DNA of 64,000 nt from Gemmatimonadota bacterium (GCA_028287235.1 JAQBQB010000002.1:248001-312000), one strand, 5' to 3'. Positions 50,144-59,499 are shown, counted from the stretch's first letter. The notes: generated by a model from the sequence alone, not told the origin. Program-made: numbers and translations.

Positions 50144-51651
50144 CACCAGCCAGGGTTCTGAGTGAGCAACTTGTTGTTGTTGATCTGTCCCGACGGAATC
50201 GGGAACAGGCTGCCCGGCGCACCGTGCACCGACGTTTCGCCCGGGAAGAGCGTCGCCATCAACGCCGTCTTGGCTTTGACGGTAGCGTCCAGCGTGCCCC
50301 ACCGCGAGAGGTCGAACCAACGCTGCCCCTCGAACGCGAACTCGCGGCGGCGCTCCACGCGAATGGAATCGGTCAGCGCGGACGACGACAGTCCCGCCAC
50401 GGTCGAAATGCCGGCGCGAGAACGAACCAGGTTGAGCGCTGCCTCAGCGGTGCCCGCCGTGGCTACGCCGCCAGCGCTCACCGCCTCGGCGTAGATGAGC
50501 AACACGTCGGCGTAGCGCTGGATGATCCAGTTGTTCGGCTGCTGCTGCCACGAGCGTGCCGTCATGTCCTTGGTGCTCGTCTCGTCGAGCCACTTATGGA
50601 ACGCCGATCCGTTGGGAACGCCCCAGGTGGCCGTGCGCCCCAACGCATCCTTGTACGGCGAGGTCATGTACGTGGCGCCGTTACCGCGCTGGTCGGCGGT
50701 CGCGTAGAGCGCAACGAGCTGCGGGTTCACCTGCATCAGACCGTACGCGTCGCCGCCCGGAAAGCCGGAGGGGAGGCTGAACAGCGTCTGCACGCTACCA
50801 ACGACTCCCGCCGTCTGCTCCGGCGCACCGTAGTTGATCTCGAAGATGCTCTCGGGATTCGTGTTCTTCACCGAGATGCGGAAGTTGTCCAACCAATGCG
50901 AGTTGAGCGAATACCGGCCGGACGAGATCAATTGCCCCGCGTACTTGGCGGCGTTCGTGTAGTCCTTCTGAGTGAGATAGACCTTGGCCAGGAGCGCCGT
51001 CGCGGCGCCCGACGTAGCGCGTCCGACATCGGGGCCCGAGTACGAGGTTGGCAGCTGCGTGACGGCCGATTGCAGATCGCTCACGATCGCCGCGTAGACT
51101 TGCGCGGCCGGCGTGCGCGCCACCTGCGCGTCGGCCACCGTCTTGGCCTCGTGCTGGATCAACGGCACGTCCCCGAACAGGCGTACGAGCTCGAAGTTCA
51201 TCAGCGCGCGCAAGTAGTGCGCTTCGCCGAGCACGCGATCGCGCTGCACGGTATCCATGACGATCGCCGGCACGCGGTCGAGCACGATGTTCGCCCGGTT
51301 GATCGTGATGTAGGCGTTGCTCCACACGTTGTCGAGCGACCAGAGCGTGGGATCGAACGTGTACGATGCGAGCTGGTGCCCGTCGGCGCCGAAATTCGAC
51401 GTCGCAAAGATGTCGTCCGACGCCACATCGGACTCGTACCAGTAATAGAAGTACACCCACTGCGTCTGGCTGTAGACGGCATTCACCGCCGAGACGGCGT
51501 CAGTCGCGGACTGATAGAAGTTCTCCGGTGCGAGAACGTCCGTGGGTTTCGGTGCGAGAAAGTGGTCGCATGCGCTGAGCGCGAGAGCCGATAGGCTCGC
51601 CAGCAGCATCGCGGCACGGCGGGCGCCCGAACGAAGAGGAGAGGTCAACAT
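50143..51651 (-). CDS. SusD/RagB-family glycan-binding lipoprotein
   Basis: A 502-residue outer-membrane lipoprotein. Lipobox ALSAC (Cys28), then the classical SusD opening DHFLAPKPTDVLAPENFYQSATDAVSAVNAVY, TPR helices (LGEAHYLRALMNFELVRLFGDVPL), and the C-terminal SusD domain with ADVLLIYAEAV, VERRREFAFEGQRWFDLSRWG and the end signature LFPIPSGQINNNKLLTQNPGW. It is a canonical SusD, unlike the more diverged copy at 41028. It follows SusC by 24 bases and is coupled to GH3 by one shared base. Confidence 0.95.
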   Translation of the reverse strand: MLTSPLRSGARRAAMLLASLSALALSACDHFLAPKPTDVLAPENFYQSATDAVSAVNAVYSQTQWVYFYYWYESDVASDDIFATSNFGADGHQLASYTFDPTLWSLDNVWSNAYITINRANIVLDRVPAIVMDTVQRDRVLGEAHYLRALMNFELVRLFGDVPLIQHEAKTVADAQVARTPAAQVYAAIVSDLQSAVTQLPTSYSGPDVGRATSGAATALLAKVYLTQKDYTNAAKYAGQLISSGRYSLNSHWLDNFRISVKNTNPESIFEINYGAPEQTAGVVGSVQTLFSLPSGFPGGDAYGLMQVNPQLVALYATADQRGNGATYMTSPYKDALGRTATWGVPNGSAFHKWLDETSTKDMTARSWQQQPNNWIIQRYADVLLIYAEAVSAGGVATAGTAEAALNLVRSRAGISTVAGLSSSALTDSIRVERRREFAFEGQRWFDLSRWGTLDATVKAKTALMATLFPGETSVHGAPGSLFPIPSGQINNNKLLTQNPGW

Positions 51652-51675
51652 GGGATTCGCGTGGCTCCGTCGCGC

Positions 51676-54600
51676 TTAGAAAGCGGTGGTGAAACCGAAC
51701 GTGATCTGTCGTGTCTGCGGATACGTGCCGAAGTCGATTCCCTGCGCGAGGACGCTCGTGGCGTACTCGCTCACTTCGGGATCGAACCCGGTGTACTTGG
51801 TGGTGGTGAAGAAATTCTGCATGCTCGCGTAGATCTGGGCATCGTGCAGACCGCGAATGCGTCCCGCCGCCATCAGCGATTCGGGAATGTGATAGCCCAA
51901 CCGGATGCTCTTGCCTCTGATGTACGAACCGTCTTCCACGAACAGCGTGGATGGCCGCGTGTCGTAGCTGTTCCCCAGCTTGGGCACCGGGATCCCGTTC
52001 GCGCCGCTGCTCGCGGCGGCGAGAACGTCCGTGAGCTGATTGCTGTTTCCGGCGTTGTTGGTGAGCAGTGCTCGCGTGATGTTGTAGATCTGGTTGCCGC
52101 GCGAGAACTGGATGAAGACAGTGAGGTCGAAGTTCCGCACGTTGAATTGATTCGTCAGTCCGCCGGTGTACGTGGGCTGCGCGCTCCCGATGATCTGTTG
52201 ATCGGCGGTCGAGATCCGGCCGTCTCCATTGAGGTCGGCGTAGGTCGGCTGGCCGTTCTTCATCCCGCTGTACACGTAGCCGTAGAATGAGTTGATCGGC
52301 TGCCCAACCTTGAGGATGGTGGGGTTCTGGTTGGCACCCGCGCCCACGCCGACAGGATTCACCAGCTGCGTGTCCGCGCCGATGTTCAACACCCGGTTGC
52401 GGTTCCACGCGATGTTGAACGAAGTGGTCCACCCAAGCGCACCCGTGAGGTTCGCCGTGTTGACCGCCAACTCGATGCCGTGATTGCGGACGCTGCCGAT
52501 GTTCTGCAGTTGCGTGCTGTAGCCAAGCGTGGCCGGGACCGATACCTCGAGCAGGAGATCCTTCGTGGTCTTGTTGTAGGCGTCCGCGGTGATCAGCAGG
52601 CGGCTCCTGAGCATCGCGATATCGAGGCCGGCGTCGGCCTGGTCGGTCGTCTCCCACTTGAGCAGCGGGTTGGCCAGCGTGCTCGGCGCATATCCGACGA
52701 CCTTGGAGCCGTTGAACAGGTACGTGGAGCTTCCCAGGGTCGCGAGAGCGCGATAGTTCCCGATGTCCTGGTTGCCGGTGCGCCCGTAGCTCGTACGCAG
52801 CTTCAGGTCGTCGAACAGGCCGAGGCGCTTGACGAACGATTCGTCCGACAGCCGCCAGGCGATGGCGCCCGACGGGAAAAAGCCATATTGGTTGCCTTCA
52901 CCGAACTTCGACGAGCCGTCTCGGCGTCCCGTGACGGTGAACAAGAACCGGTCGGCGAGATTCCAGTTGGCGCGCGCGAAATACGAGAGGAGCGACGAAT
53001 GCGGCGCGCCGCTCCATACACCGAGGAACGTCCCACCGGAGTTCAACCCGTTCTGGCCCAGGGCGTCGGTGACGAAATTCTGCGAGGTGCCCGAGATGTT
53101 GTCGGAGTTGGTGCGCTGCAAGGTCAATCCACCGAGCAGATCGAGACTATGGAGCAGGCCGAGATCTCCCAGCGCGTAGTGCAGCGTGTTCTCGTTCAGC
53201 CAGGTCGTCACGCTCACGGAGCCGCGGCTGCCCTGCCCGCCGGTCGACACGCCGGGGTAGGTCGTGGAGGGTGAGTAGAAATCCTGCATCGACGAGAGGT
53301 AGTCCCCGCCCAACGACGTCCGGAAGGTGAGGTTCTGAAGCAGCGAGTACTCACCGAACACGTTGCCGACGAAGCGGTTCTGTTCTTCCTGATTCGTGAT
53401 CAACTGCGCGGCGGCGACCGGATTGGCGAATGTCCGGCCATTGGCTGGATTGAGGCCGACGAAGTACTCGCCGCCCGAGCCGCGCGCCGCGAGCGTGGGC
53501 GGCGCGGTGAGCGCGTTGATCAGCACCGACGAGACCTCCTGTCCGGCGCCGCCATTCGGCATCAGCTGCGCTTGGGAGCGGCTGAACGTGAACCGGTTGC
53601 CGACGCGGAAGCGACTGCTAATGTCCTGATCGAAGTTCAGCCGCGCCGTGCCGCGGTCGAGATTCGTGTTCACGATCACGCCGGCCTGCCGCAGGAAATT
53701 GCCGGAGAGGTAGTAGTGCGTATCGGTGGTCCCGCCGGAGAACGAGCCTTCGTAATTCGACGTGGGCGCCGAGCGGAAGATGGCGCTCTGCCAATCGGTA
53801 TTGGGCAGCGCGGCGACCTGATCCGTGGTGTAGAGCGCAGGTTGGCCGGCGTTCAGCCGCGCCGCGTTCGCGTTTTGTGCGAATTGCTGCGCGTTCAGCA
53901 GATCGAGCCGGTGCCGCACCGTCTGCGTGCCGTAGTAGGCACCGAAGTTGGTGTTGTTCGCGCCCGAACGTCCGCGCTTGGTGGTGACGAGGATGACGCC
54001 GTTGGATGCGCGAGCACCGTAGATCGACGTGGCCGAGGCATCCTTCAATACTTCGATGGACTCGATGTCGGCCGGGTTGAGCGCGGCCAGCGGATTCAGT
54101 CCACTGACGCCCTGCGTTTCCAGCGTGCTGGTGTTCGTGCCGTTCGCGCTCGACGAGACCGGAACTCCGTCGATGACGTACAACGGGTCGTTGCCCGCGG
54201 TGATCGAGTTTCCGCCGCGGATGCGCACCGCGGCCGACGCGCCAGGTTGGCCGCTGCCGCCGGTCACCTGCACGCCCGCCGCGTGTCCCTGGAGCGCTTG
54301 CTCCAACGAGACCACCGGCATGCGTTGGATGTCGTCCGAAACCACCGAAGCCACCGAGCCGGTGAGATCGCGGCGCGATTGTGTTCCGTACCCAATCGAC
54401 ACGACTTCGTTGAGTCGCACGGCAACCGAGCGAAGGGAGAAGTTCGCGGTCACCGTCTGGTTCGGCCGCACCAGCACTGTGGCGCTGTCACGCCCGAGCC
54501 CGATACGCTGCACGAACACCGTGCGCGTTCCCTCCGGCACGCCGTTGAGCGTGTAGCGTCCGTCGGCGTTGGTCACGGCACGGGCAGTCGCGCCGCTCAC

Positions 54601-55158
54601 CGTGACCGCGGCGTCGGACACCGGCTCGCTCGACGCGGCCATCGTCACGCGTCCCGTGACCGTGCCGTTCGCCTCGACGGAGGTCGTCTCGGCCGGAGCC
54701 GCCGGTGCGACCGGCGGCGCGGCAGGCACGAGTGCCATACGCCCTTCCGTCGAGACCCACAGCTCCACGTTCGTGCTGCCGAGCACTTCGTAGAGCACCT
54801 GGAGCACGCTGGCGTCGCGCACGTTCACCGAGACGATGCGGTCGAGGGGTACCACGGCGCGGCTGTACGAGAACGACACGCCGGCACGTCGCGCGATCTC
54901 CTGCAGCACGCGCTCGACGGTGACGTTGCGAAGCGCCATGGTCACGGGCTGACGCAGCAGCACCGGCGCGTCGCTCTCGTCGATCGAGGAGGCGAACCGG
55001 ACGATGTACGCCGACTGGCGCGCGACGAATGGCTGCTGCGCGCGGACAGCGGACACCGGAACGATCGAGGCGACCGCCAGAAGGGCCACGAACATTCGCG
55101 GCGCCGCGCGGCGCGCACAAAAGTCATGTACGCGAGTCGTACAAAATTCAGAAAGCAT
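51676..55158 (-). CDS. SusC-family TonB transporter with STN signalling domain
   Basis: A 1160-residue transporter. After the signal peptide comes an STN (secretin/TonB short N-terminal) domain at about 65-145 (TMALRNVTVERVLQEIARRAG), then a carboxypeptidase-regulatory-like beta domain (VTGRVTMAASSEPVSDAAVTV), a TonB box (LNEVVSIGYG), the plug with NPADIESIEVLKDASATSIYGARASNGVILVTTKRG, and a barrel ending ITFGFTTAF. STN domains contact FecR anti-sigma factors, and a FecR gene lies just upstream, so it both imports and signals. AGGAGG before the ATG at 55158 fixes the start. Confidence 0.94.
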   Translation of the reverse strand: MLSEFCTTRVHDFCARRAAPRMFVALLAVASIVPVSAVRAQQPFVARQSAYIVRFASSIDESDAPVLLRQPVTMALRNVTVERVLQEIARRAGVSFSYSRAVVPLDRIVSVNVRDASVLQVLYEVLGSTNVELWVSTEGRMALVPAAPPVAPAAPAETTSVEANGTVTGRVTMAASSEPVSDAAVTVSGATARAVTNADGRYTLNGVPEGTRTVFVQRIGLGRDSATVLVRPNQTVTANFSLRSVAVRLNEVVSIGYGTQSRRDLTGSVASVVSDDIQRMPVVSLEQALQGHAAGVQVTGGSGQPGASAAVRIRGGNSITAGNDPLYVIDGVPVSSSANGTNTSTLETQGVSGLNPLAALNPADIESIEVLKDASATSIYGARASNGVILVTTKRGRSGANNTNFGAYYGTQTVRHRLDLLNAQQFAQNANAARLNAGQPALYTTDQVAALPNTDWQSAIFRSAPTSNYEGSFSGGTTDTHYYLSGNFLRQAGVIVNTNLDRGTARLNFDQDISSRFRVGNRFTFSRSQAQLMPNGGAGQEVSSVLINALTAPPTLAARGSGGEYFVGLNPANGRTFANPVAAAQLITNQEEQNRFVGNVFGEYSLLQNLTFRTSLGGDYLSSMQDFYSPSTTYPGVSTGGQGSRGSVSVTTWLNENTLHYALGDLGLLHSLDLLGGLTLQRTNSDNISGTSQNFVTDALGQNGLNSGGTFLGVWSGAPHSSLLSYFARANWNLADRFLFTVTGRRDGSSKFGEGNQYGFFPSGAIAWRLSDESFVKRLGLFDDLKLRTSYGRTGNQDIGNYRALATLGSSTYLFNGSKVVGYAPSTLANPLLKWETTDQADAGLDIAMLRSRLLITADAYNKTTKDLLLEVSVPATLGYSTQLQNIGSVRNHGIELAVNTANLTGALGWTTSFNIAWNRNRVLNIGADTQLVNPVGVGAGANQNPTILKVGQPINSFYGYVYSGMKNGQPTYADLNGDGRISTADQQIIGSAQPTYTGGLTNQFNVRNFDLTVFIQFSRGNQIYNITRALLTNNAGNSNQLTDVLAAASSGANGIPVPKLGNSYDTRPSTLFVEDGSYIRGKSIRLGYHIPESLMAAGRIRGLHDAQIYASMQNFFTTTKYTGFDPEVSEYATSVLAQGIDFGTYPQTRQITFGFTTAF

Positions 55159-55245
55159 GAAGCCTCCTCGCGCGCGCAGGCGCGGGTGATCGAGAGGTTC
55201 GTGGCGCACAGTGGCGCATGCGCGAAGCGATCGAAGCGGACATGG

Positions 55246-56349
55246 TCATCGTGCCGGACGCGCGGCAGCGGGTGGCCGCGGGGGCGGCGTCAAGCCGCCG
55301 ACCCGGGCGAGCGTGACGCGGTCCCCGTCGCGCTGCACACGGAGACCGAGCGTAGCCGCAACGACGCCGATCGACGTGCGAAACGACGCGTCGGTCAGGA
55401 CACCGGTGAACGGCAGCGTACGAAGGGCTGAATCGGCAAGCTGCACGTCGACGTCGTGCCAGCGTCGCAGCTCCAGCAGTACGGCGGAGAGTGGTGCGTC
55501 GCGGAACACGAGGCGGCCCTCGAGCCACCCCAGCAACGAGTCGACCCGCACGCCACGCGTCAGGCTCGTGGCTCCGTTCACGCCGATACGTCCAACGTCG
55601 CCCGCGCCGAGCTTGCCGACCTGACTCAACGCCACGACACCGCTGCGGACGACGACCCGCACGGCGGCATCGTCGCTGTAGCTGCGCACGGAAAACGCAG
55701 TGCCCAAGTCGCGCGCCACTGCGTTCCGCGCGAAGACGCTGAACGGGCGCTGCGTATCGTGCACGACCTCGAAGTACCCCTCACCCTCGAGGTAGACGTC
55801 GCGTCGCGTGTCGCCGAAGCTCGCCGCCACACGAAGACGGCTCGCCGGCGCCAGGTGCACGCGAGTGCCGTCGGAGAGCCGAAGCTCCGCGCGCTCGCGA
55901 TTCGCGGTGACGAACGTCTCGTCCGTCCGAGCAGCGACAGCGTCGACCGGTCGGCGGGTGGCGCGATATACTCCGCCCGCGGCGAGCGCCGCGATGCATG
56001 CGACGACCGCGGCGGCAACCCCGGCGCGCCGCCAGGGCGACATCCGATGTGGCTGCAGCATCGCCATGAGATGCCGAGAGGGCGGCGCGGTGGACACCGG
56101 CGGCGCAATCCGCATCGGCGCGGCCGGCGACATCGACGACTGCTCGAGCGCGCGCCGGCGCATCGTGTCCCAGGACAGAGACGCGTCGGGAACGGCCGGG
56201 CGATCGCCCTCTCCGTCGAGCTGCTGGAGATACGCCGACAGCGCGCCCGCGACGTTCGGGCGCGCCATCAGGTAGCGGCGCACGACCGCCGCTTCCTGTT
56301 CTGTGCACTCGCCAGCGAGATAGCGGTCGAGGAGCTCGGGTTCCAGCAT
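55246..56349 (-). CDS. FecR-family anti-sigma factor
   Basis: Inner-membrane signal transducer of 367 residues. The cytoplasmic N-terminus (DRYLAGECTEQEAAVVRRYL) is the anti-sigma part, a single membrane helix lies at about 108-128 (GVAAAVVACIAALAAGGVY), and the periplasmic FecR domain follows (about 145-240; ELRLSDGTRVHLAPASRLRV, FEVVHDTQRPFSVFARNAVARDLGTAFSVRSY). The C-terminal DUF4974-like domain (RLVFRDAPLSAVLLELRRWHDVDVQL) would meet the STN domain of SusC. It starts 54 bases after the sigma gene, giving the usual sigma/anti-sigma/receptor order. Confidence 0.94.
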   Translation of the reverse strand: MLEPELLDRYLAGECTEQEAAVVRRYLMARPNVAGALSAYLQQLDGEGDRPAVPDASLSWDTMRRRALEQSSMSPAAPMRIAPPVSTAPPSRHLMAMLQPHRMSPWRRAGVAAAVVACIAALAAGGVYRATRRPVDAVAARTDETFVTANRERAELRLSDGTRVHLAPASRLRVAASFGDTRRDVYLEGEGYFEVVHDTQRPFSVFARNAVARDLGTAFSVRSYSDDAAVRVVVRSGVVALSQVGKLGAGDVGRIGVNGATSLTRGVRVDSLLGWLEGRLVFRDAPLSAVLLELRRWHDVDVQLADSALRTLPFTGVLTDASFRTSIGVVAATLGLRVQRDGDRVTLARVGGLTPPPRPPAAARPAR

Positions 56350-56403
56350 GATGCCACTACGTACCGCGAGCGCCCCGAACGTTACACCTGCGTTACCGCA
56401 GCC

Positions 56404-56979
56404 CTACCGGCGAACCCGATCGAGAAGCGCGGCGAGATCGGTGCGCGCCCTGCTGAGCAGCACGCGAACGGCTTCCGGCGTGGTCCCGAGGACGTTCGCG
56501 ATCTCGAGCGGCGACATGTCTTCCTTCCAGCGCAACGTCATCGCGATGCGCCGCCGCTCGGGCAGCTCGGCCAGGGCGCGCTCGATCGCCTCGTCGAGCT
56601 CATTCGCTTCCACGGTCTCCTGCTGGCCCGGCGGCCGCTCGCCCATCGTCGACGATTCGACGTGAGCGGTGCGCGCCACCACACGCTCGTGCCGCAGATG
56701 ATTCAGTGCGAGATTCCGCACGGCCGCGAACAGCCACGCCCGCACTCGCGTGGTGACCTGCCACGACGCACGCGTTCCCCACAGCGAAAGGAAGACGTCC
56801 TGCACGAGCTCCTCGGCCACGTCGCGCGAGCGCACGTACGTGTAAGCGAACTTCCAGAGCCCGTCATGATGCGCCAGGTACAAGGCACGAAAGGCCGCCT
56901 CGTCGCCGGCACGAATGCGGGCGATGAGGTCCGACTCATCATTCGGTATGCCGGCGAGCGGTTCCAGTACGACGCGCAT
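56404..56979 (-). CDS. ECF RNA polymerase sigma factor (FecI-like)
   Basis: A 191-residue extracytoplasmic-function sigma factor. Region 2 is at about 20-90 (RIRAGDEAAFRALYLAHHDGLWKFAYTYV, VAEELVQDVFLSLW), region 4 at about 130-185 (LPERRRIAMTLRWKEDMSPLEIANVLGTTPEAVRVLLSRAR). It should direct transcription of the SusC/SusD/GH operon once released from FecR. The ATG at 56979 is chosen; a GTG at 56991 could add four residues. It has no upstream autoregulatory sequence that I can recognise. Confidence 0.93.
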   Translation of the reverse strand: MRVVLEPLAGIPNDESDLIARIRAGDEAAFRALYLAHHDGLWKFAYTYVRSRDVAEELVQDVFLSLWGTRASWQVTTRVRAWLFAAVRNLALNHLRHERVVARTAHVESSTMGERPPGQQETVEANELDEAIERALAELPERRRIAMTLRWKEDMSPLEIANVLGTTPEAVRVLLSRARTDLAALLDRVRR

Positions 56980-57102
56980 GCGAAGAGCCACGACCGTAAA
57001 TGCTGCAGTGGTCGGCCGGCGGCGGCCTGTCTGTGGCGAACATAACGCCGGGATCCGGTTCCGCTACCGGTCGGCCGAGATTCGATCCCTGCCCGAAGAC
57101 CT

Positions 57103-58557
57103 CTACTCGCCGCCGCGCTTGGTCTTGATCGTGATGACCCCCTTGGGCGCGTCCGGATCGCTGTAGTGCAGCGCTGCCGACGGACCCTTGATCACTTCGA
57201 CGCTCTCGATCTGCTTCGGGTCCAGTGCTTTCATCTGGGCCTCGGTCGAGCGAACGCCGTCGATGAGAATGACGCCGGTAAATGCCGGCTTCGGCGAGTT
57301 GGACACCGCGATGGGGACCGGAACGGTGAGCACGCGGCCCGAGTCGCCCGCGGCCGTCGATGCCGGCGCGCGGGTTTGGATGTTGATCTGCGTCGGCGTG
57401 CCCTTCGCTCCCGTGACGATCTGCACTCGACCCACCGCGGCCGGCGCCAACGCCGACGCGTCCGATGCAGTCGCAGCCGCTCCGTCGACCGTGTAGGCGA
57501 CGGTCGTGTCGGCGTGCCTCGCCTTGGCCAGCTCGCGCGCTGCGCGCGCCGCCGTCGCGACGTCCATCCGCTCGATTTCCGCGTCGGTGGGGAGCGTGGT
57601 CTGACAGGCGACCAGCACGCCGGCGAGCGCGAACGCCGCGGCGAGCCCGCCGCGCAGCCGCGCAAAGCGCGGAACGATGGGTTTCATGGCGAGGATTCTC
57701 TGATAGAGGTGAGACGAGTCGTCGGCGAGCGCCAGGGCACTCAACCGAAGCACCGACGCGTGCTGCGCAACGTCGATGAGCAGCGATCCGTACGAACGCG
57801 GCGCCGCGCCGCGACGCAGCACGCGCGCGTCGCAGTCCAGCTCGACGGCGAGCCGAAGGCGAGAGAGCATGTACCAGAGGCCTGGGTTCCAGGGAGCGAC
57901 GACCACGGCACTCCACGCCAGCCCGAGGAGCAGCGGATCGCGCGCGCGGACGTGCTCGTCCTCGTGCGTCACGACCATGCGTTGATCGTCGGCGTGCCGG
58001 GCCAGCAGCCAGCGCGGAACGACGATCTCGGGGCGCACGAATCCGACGACGACGGGCCCGATGTGCGGCGCGACACGAACCTCCACGCCCTCCATCGTGA
58101 CGAGCGGCCACTCACGCCGCGCGCGGCGAAAGCGCCGTCCGACGCCAACCAGCGCGAGCAGGAGGCCGACGCTGATCACCGACGACAGCAATGCAACGTA
58201 GGTGTCCGCGGCGGGCGAGACCGCGCGGTGCACGGTCGCAAGCCCCACGCGCACGGGTGTGCCGAGCTCTCTGCGTAGCGTTGCAATGCGCGCGACGAGC
58301 AGCGCGCGCCATGATGCGCCGGCCGGCACGTGAGCAGCGCCGCCCGGATCGAGCGTCGGGACGACTGCCGTCGCAAGCGCAGCATCTCCTCGTCCGGGCA
58401 ACAACGCCAACGCCGACAGGTACAGCGTGAGCGCGAGCGCGCCGGCCCAGATCCAACGAACGCGGTACCCGGCGAGCCGCGCCAGCCAGTCCGCGGCCCG
58501 CGCCGCGGCGGCGACGATCAGCGCGACGAGGGCGCTGTACAGCATCCACACGATCAT
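57103..58557 (-). CDS. M56 (BlaR1-like) membrane metallopeptidase with TonB-plug-like tail
   Basis: A 484-residue sensor protease. N-terminal membrane helices (about 3-20, 36-52, 120-140), the M56 site VVTHEDEHVRARDPLL (HEDEH at 198-202), the distal ligand helix VELDCDARVL (239-247), and a further helix at about 300-318 ending in VLVAC. The outer part differs from BlaR1, which ends in a penicillin-binding domain: here the tail (about 375-484) reads IVTGAKGTPTQINIQTRAP and then PAFTGVILIDGVRS, DPKQIESVEVIKGPSAALHY and KGVITIKTKR, the pattern of a TonB receptor plug. It overlaps the blaI-like stop by ATGA and should cleave that repressor on sensing a signal. Confidence 0.9.
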   Translation of the reverse strand: MIVWMLYSALVALIVAAAARAADWLARLAGYRVRWIWAGALALTLYLSALALLPGRGDAALATAVVPTLDPGGAAHVPAGASWRALLVARIATLRRELGTPVRVGLATVHRAVSPAADTYVALLSSVISVGLLLALVGVGRRFRRARREWPLVTMEGVEVRVAPHIGPVVVGFVRPEIVVPRWLLARHADDQRMVVTHEDEHVRARDPLLLGLAWSAVVVAPWNPGLWYMLSRLRLAVELDCDARVLRRGAAPRSYGSLLIDVAQHASVLRLSALALADDSSHLYQRILAMKPIVPRFARLRGGLAAAFALAGVLVACQTTLPTDAEIERMDVATAARAARELAKARHADTTVAYTVDGAAATASDASALAPAAVGRVQIVTGAKGTPTQINIQTRAPASTAAGDSGRVLTVPVPIAVSNSPKPAFTGVILIDGVRSTEAQMKALDPKQIESVEVIKGPSAALHYSDPDAPKGVITIKTKRGGE

Positions 58558-58934
58558 CGCTTCTTCTCCTCCAACCGCTCGGCGAGCAGCTCGCGCATCT
58601 GCTCCAGCTCTTTCCGTCCGAGCCGCTTGTCGGCGACCATCTGCGCGAACATCCGCTCCGCCGATCCCTGAAAGATCGCGTCGCGAATGCGTGCGAGCGC
58701 GCTGCCGCCGGCGCGGTCGGCGCCCACCGTGGGGAAGTAGCGGTAGGCGCGCCCTTCGGCCTCGTGCCGCACGAACTTTTTCTCCTCGAGCGTCTGGAGC
58801 GCCGAGAGGACCGAGGTGTACGCGAGGTCCTCGTCGAGCGCCTCGCGCACGTCGGACACGCTCGCCGAGCCGAGCCGCCAGAGAACGCTCATGACCGCGA
58901 GCTCGCGCGGCGGGAAGTAAATCTCGTCCATCAT
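58554..58934 (-). CDS. BlaI/MecI-family transcriptional repressor
   Basis: A 126-residue winged-helix repressor. DNA-binding domain at about 1-75 (PRELAVMSVLWRLGSASVSDVREALDEDLAYTSVLSALQTLEEKKFVRHEAEGRAYRYFP), dimerisation helices to the C-terminus (LGRKELEQMRELLAERLEEKK). GGAG precedes the ATG pair at 58929-58934. It is coupled to the M56 sensor gene. A -35/-10 promoter with an overlapping 7-6-7 inverted repeat lies right upstream, so autorepression relieved by M56 cleavage is the expected mode. Confidence 0.93.
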   Translation of the reverse strand: MMDEIYFPPRELAVMSVLWRLGSASVSDVREALDEDLAYTSVLSALQTLEEKKFVRHEAEGRAYRYFPTVGADRAGGSALARIRDAIFQGSAERMFAQMVADKRLGRKELEQMRELLAERLEEKKR

Positions 58935-58941
58935 TGCTCCA

Positions 58942-58961
58942 TCTACTGGTTCTTCAGTAGA
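58942..58961. promoter_or_regulatory. BlaI-type operator in front of the blaI-like gene
   Basis: Inverted repeat TCTACTG-N6-CAGTAGA, 8 bases before the repressor start on the minus strand. It overlaps the downstream edge of the putative -10 element. Known BlaI/MecI sites are dyads with TACT/AGTA cores; the same architecture occurs at 29189-29208. Confidence 0.75.
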
Positions 58962-58987
58962 GTAGGATCGGACATCCGGCTTGTCAA
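58959..58987 (-). promoter_or_regulatory. Sigma-70-type promoter of the blaI/M56 operon
   Basis: On the minus strand a perfect TTGACA (58982-58987) is followed after 17 bases by TACTCT (58959-58964) as a weak -10. The operator begins inside the -10, which would let the repressor block polymerase. Confidence 0.6.
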
Positions 58988-59024
58988 CTGTTTTTTCCGT
59001 AGCTCGCGTTTGGTAGATTCGGAC

Positions 59025-59483
59025 ATGAGCTCGACTCACATCAGCCGTCATGTGAACGCGCGCCGCGCGAGCATCTACCGCGCCCTGCTCGACGCGCACG
59101 CCGTCGCGACCTGGATGGTCCCGGCCGGCATGACCAGCCGGGTGCATACCTTCGACGCGCGCGAGGGCGGCACGTTCCGGATCTCCCTCACCTACGATGC
59201 GCCAAACCACGTGGGCAAGACGAGCGCGCACACCGACACGTACCACGGACGCTTCGTGAAGCTCGTCCCGAACGAGCAGGTCGTCGAAGTGATCGAGTTC
59301 GAGACGGCGGATCCCGCCATGCAGGGCGAGATGACGATCACGTACACGCTCGCCGAGAAAGACGGCGGCACCGACGTCGTCGCGGTGCACGACAATCTGC
59401 CGCCCGGGGTATCGCCCGCCGACAATGAGACCGGGTGGCGAATGTCGATGGACAAGCTCCAGGCGTACGTCGAGGGGCGATGA
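59025..59483 (+). CDS. SRPBCC/AHSA1-family START-like protein
   Basis: A 152-residue helix-grip-fold protein. The opening SRHVNARRASIYRALLDAHAVATWMVP and the middle FDAREGGTFRISLTY, with HGRFVKLVPNEQVVEVIEFE, are typical of the AHSA1 (Aha1-like) subgroup; it ends with the long C-terminal helix GWRMSMDKLQAYVEGR. Cytoplasmic. Such proteins bind hydrophobic ligands or co-operate with small regulators. It is divergent from the blaI-like gene across 90 bases that contain the blaI promoter and operator, so it could share that control. Confidence 0.9.
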   Translation: MSSTHISRHVNARRASIYRALLDAHAVATWMVPAGMTSRVHTFDAREGGTFRISLTYDAPNHVGKTSAHTDTYHGRFVKLVPNEQVVEVIEFETADPAMQGEMTITYTLAEKDGGTDVVAVHDNLPPGVSPADNETGWRMSMDKLQAYVEGR

Positions 59484-59499
59484 CGGTTTCGTGGCGGAG

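Noticed and set aside
57103-58934. Beta-lactam resistance operon
   Set aside because: The M56 protein lacks a penicillin-binding sensor domain and there is no beta-lactamase gene next to it.
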